Of a stretch of 10,000 bases of DNA, positions 8,931-10,000 are shown in pieces. Made by a program: the position numbers and the translations under genes. Location of the stretch: contig CM060334.1 in NCBI GenBank assembly GCA_030674155.1, positions 24,470,215-24,480,214 of the forward strand, in the 5' to 3' direction. The first letter of the stretch is position 1. Every line of letters starts with the position of its first letter. The notes under the pieces were generated by a model. It was given only the letters and a program-made list of their open reading frames with translations, searched no databases and was not told the origin of the DNA. The DNA comes from Stramonita haemastoma. Lineage: Eukaryota; Mollusca; Gastropoda; Neogastropoda; Muricidae.

Positions 8931-8977
8931 TTGTTTGTTGTTGTTTGTTGTTGTTGTTGTCGTTGTTGTTTTTGTTT
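8931..8977 (+). repeat. (TTG)n microsatellite
   Basis: TTG triplet repeat with TTTG and CG interruptions. The window also ends with a short TTG tract (9980-10000). Confidence 0.92.
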
Positions 8978-9010
8978 GGAGGGTGGAGGGTACTTTTTCA
9001 TTAATTTTTG

Positions 9011-9050
9011 TGTGTGTAGTTAGTGGTCTGCGTTCTTATTTTAATGACAC

Positions 9051-9122
<72 letters not shown>

Positions 9123-9254
9123 TGTGAGGTGTGTATGTGTTTGTGTTTGTGTGTGGGGTGGGAGTGTGAGTGCGCGTTTGTTTTGCAAGTCTTATGTGTC
9201 GTTCGACAAGGAAAAGGATACAAGTGTGTGGTGTGTGTGTGTGTGTGTGTGTGG

Positions 9255-9295
<41 letters not shown>

Positions 9296-9519
9296 TTTGT
9301 GTTGGGGGTCTGTGTGTGTTGCTGTCTGTATCTGTGTGTGTTTGGGGTCTGTGTGTCTGCGTCTGTTCTGTATGTTCTGTGTGTCTATGTCTGTGTTCTG
9401 TGTGTCTGTCTGTTCTGTTGTTTTCTATCTGTGTGTATAAGTTTTTGTGTACGTACTTGTGTCTGTCCGGCTGTACTGTGTCTTTCTCTTAGTTGGTGTG
9501 TGTGTTGTTGTTGTTATGT

Positions 9520-9550
<31 letters not shown>

Positions 9551-9552
9551 GT

Positions 9553-9581
<29 letters not shown>
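9011..9581 (+). repeat. (TG)n cluster with degenerate TG/CTGT intervals
   Basis: Three longer TG tracts (9052-9115, 9223-9299, 9495-9581) are joined by TG-rich variants: GTGTTTGTG (9120-9160) and TCTGTGTGTCTG-type units (9300-9440). Only about 9170-9222 looks unique. This is one extended region of cryptic simplicity; the long Val/Cys open frames across it are artefacts. Confidence 0.95.
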
Positions 9582-9584
<3 letters not shown>

Positions 9585-9585
9585 T

Positions 9586-9597
9586 ACGTGCGCACGT
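9586..9597. repeat. 12-bp perfect palindrome ACGTGCGCACGT
   Basis: Lies at the end of the last TG tract in TACGTACGTGCGCACG. It contains alternating purine-pyrimidine steps that extend the TG tract, so it probably arose from it. Confidence 0.7.
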
Positions 9598-9658
9598 TAC
9601 GTTTCAGACTCTCTCACATGCATTATCTTTTCTATCACGCATTCCTTTTCTGCCCTAG

Positions 9659-9755
9659 ATCTCAACTAGTGTGGAAGTTCATCCCGACAATTGGCCTAAT
9701 GAAACATTTGCGTGAAGCGCGCGGCGGAAATTTCAAATTTTCTTTTTCCAAGTGA
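9659..9755 (+). CDS. Weak candidate terminal exon, unknown product
   Basis: Preceded by ATTCCTTTTCTGCCCTAG (acceptor AG 9657-9658), a good 3' splice site. The open frame reads SQLVWKFIPTIGLMKHLREA and on to a TGA at 9753-9755. The start phase (one base completing a codon) does not match the phase left by the 4169-4353 exon, so direct splicing would instead read a TAG after three codons. It needs an intervening exon or belongs to no gene. Residues match no family I know. Likely a chance opening with some probability of being real. Confidence 0.18.
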
Positions 9756-10000
9756 TAACCCACCCCCATCATGTGAGGTAATCACATACAGTCCCCTGAT
9801 TACACAAGGCGTCCAACATCGAGGGTGTATCGTGAGTTTGGTTAGATCGGGGATTGGGAGGGGAGGGGGTGAAGGGGGGTTGTAATGGCAAGGGAGGAGA
9901 TGGGGGTTGATCCGGAAATACTAGCCCAACAAAACTTGACCGGCTGGAAGTAAAGGATTTATGCCTCCTTGAAAGTGGATATTGTTGTTGTTGTTTTTGT
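9756..10000. other. Non-coding end with strong G-rich stretch
   Basis: G runs at 9849-9852, 9856-9858, 9860-9863, 9865-9869, 9874-9879, 9892-9894 and 9902-9906 with mostly short loops form the strongest G-quadruplex candidate in the window apart from 8310-8345. A small inverted repeat ATGTGA-GGTAA-TCACAT lies at 9771-9787. The window ends in a TTG repeat. No gene seen. Confidence 0.6.

Noticed and set aside
8923..9658. Val/Cys-rich frames up to 189 codons across the TG cluster, as possible cysteine-rich secreted proteins
   Set aside because: The Cys-Val alternation is what a TGTG repeat encodes in any frame. No signal peptide plus stable cysteine framework outside the repeat was seen.

Overview
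This window looks like nuclear DNA of an animal, most likely a marine invertebrate with a microsatellite-rich genome. A mollusc would fit, but that is an inference. There is no prokaryotic-style gene packing. By eye roughly a quarter of the bases are simple-sequence repeats, two decayed LINE (non-LTR retrotransposon) 3' ends are recognisable, and one short internal protein-coding exon has good splice sites on both sides. The rest reads as intronic or intergenic DNA.

Layout. Positions 1-1565 are AT-rich and hold two local tandem families: a pair of units offset by 134 bp (242-452) and an array of 75-82 bp units (688-1030). Positions 1570-2271 are a block of four consecutive microsatellites (TG, GA, GACA, TC). 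A 5'-truncated LINE C-terminal fragment on the + strand follows (coding remnant 2272-2898, 3' untranslated part to about 3223), and its 3' end runs straight into another TC tract (3224-3328). Positions 3329-4168 hold pyrimidine-rich DNA, a weak candidate exon (3478-3572) and a triplet-repeat block (3783-4040). The best-supported host coding feature is the 185-bp exon at 4169-4353 (+). Then come an AC tract, a GA/GACA tract, a C/A homopolymer patch, a small repeated and inverted motif (5979-6042), and a GATA/GACA-type tract (6365-6600). That tract directly abuts the 3' end of a second LINE remnant on the - strand (6601 to about 6905). Positions 7335-9590 are dominated by GA, G/T, TTC, GA/G, AC, CG, GTT and TG simple sequence. 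The last 400 bases hold a weak candidate terminal exon and a strong G-quadruplex-type stretch (9849-9906).

No complete gene, tRNA, rRNA, CRISPR array, operon or promoter could be supported. The simplest view is that most of the window lies in the introns of one + strand host gene, which I could not identify, peppered with microsatellites and old LINE insertions. The most interesting pattern is that both LINE remnants end, on their own 3' side, exactly at a long microsatellite. Long open frames across the simple repeats are artefacts of repeat composition, not genes.
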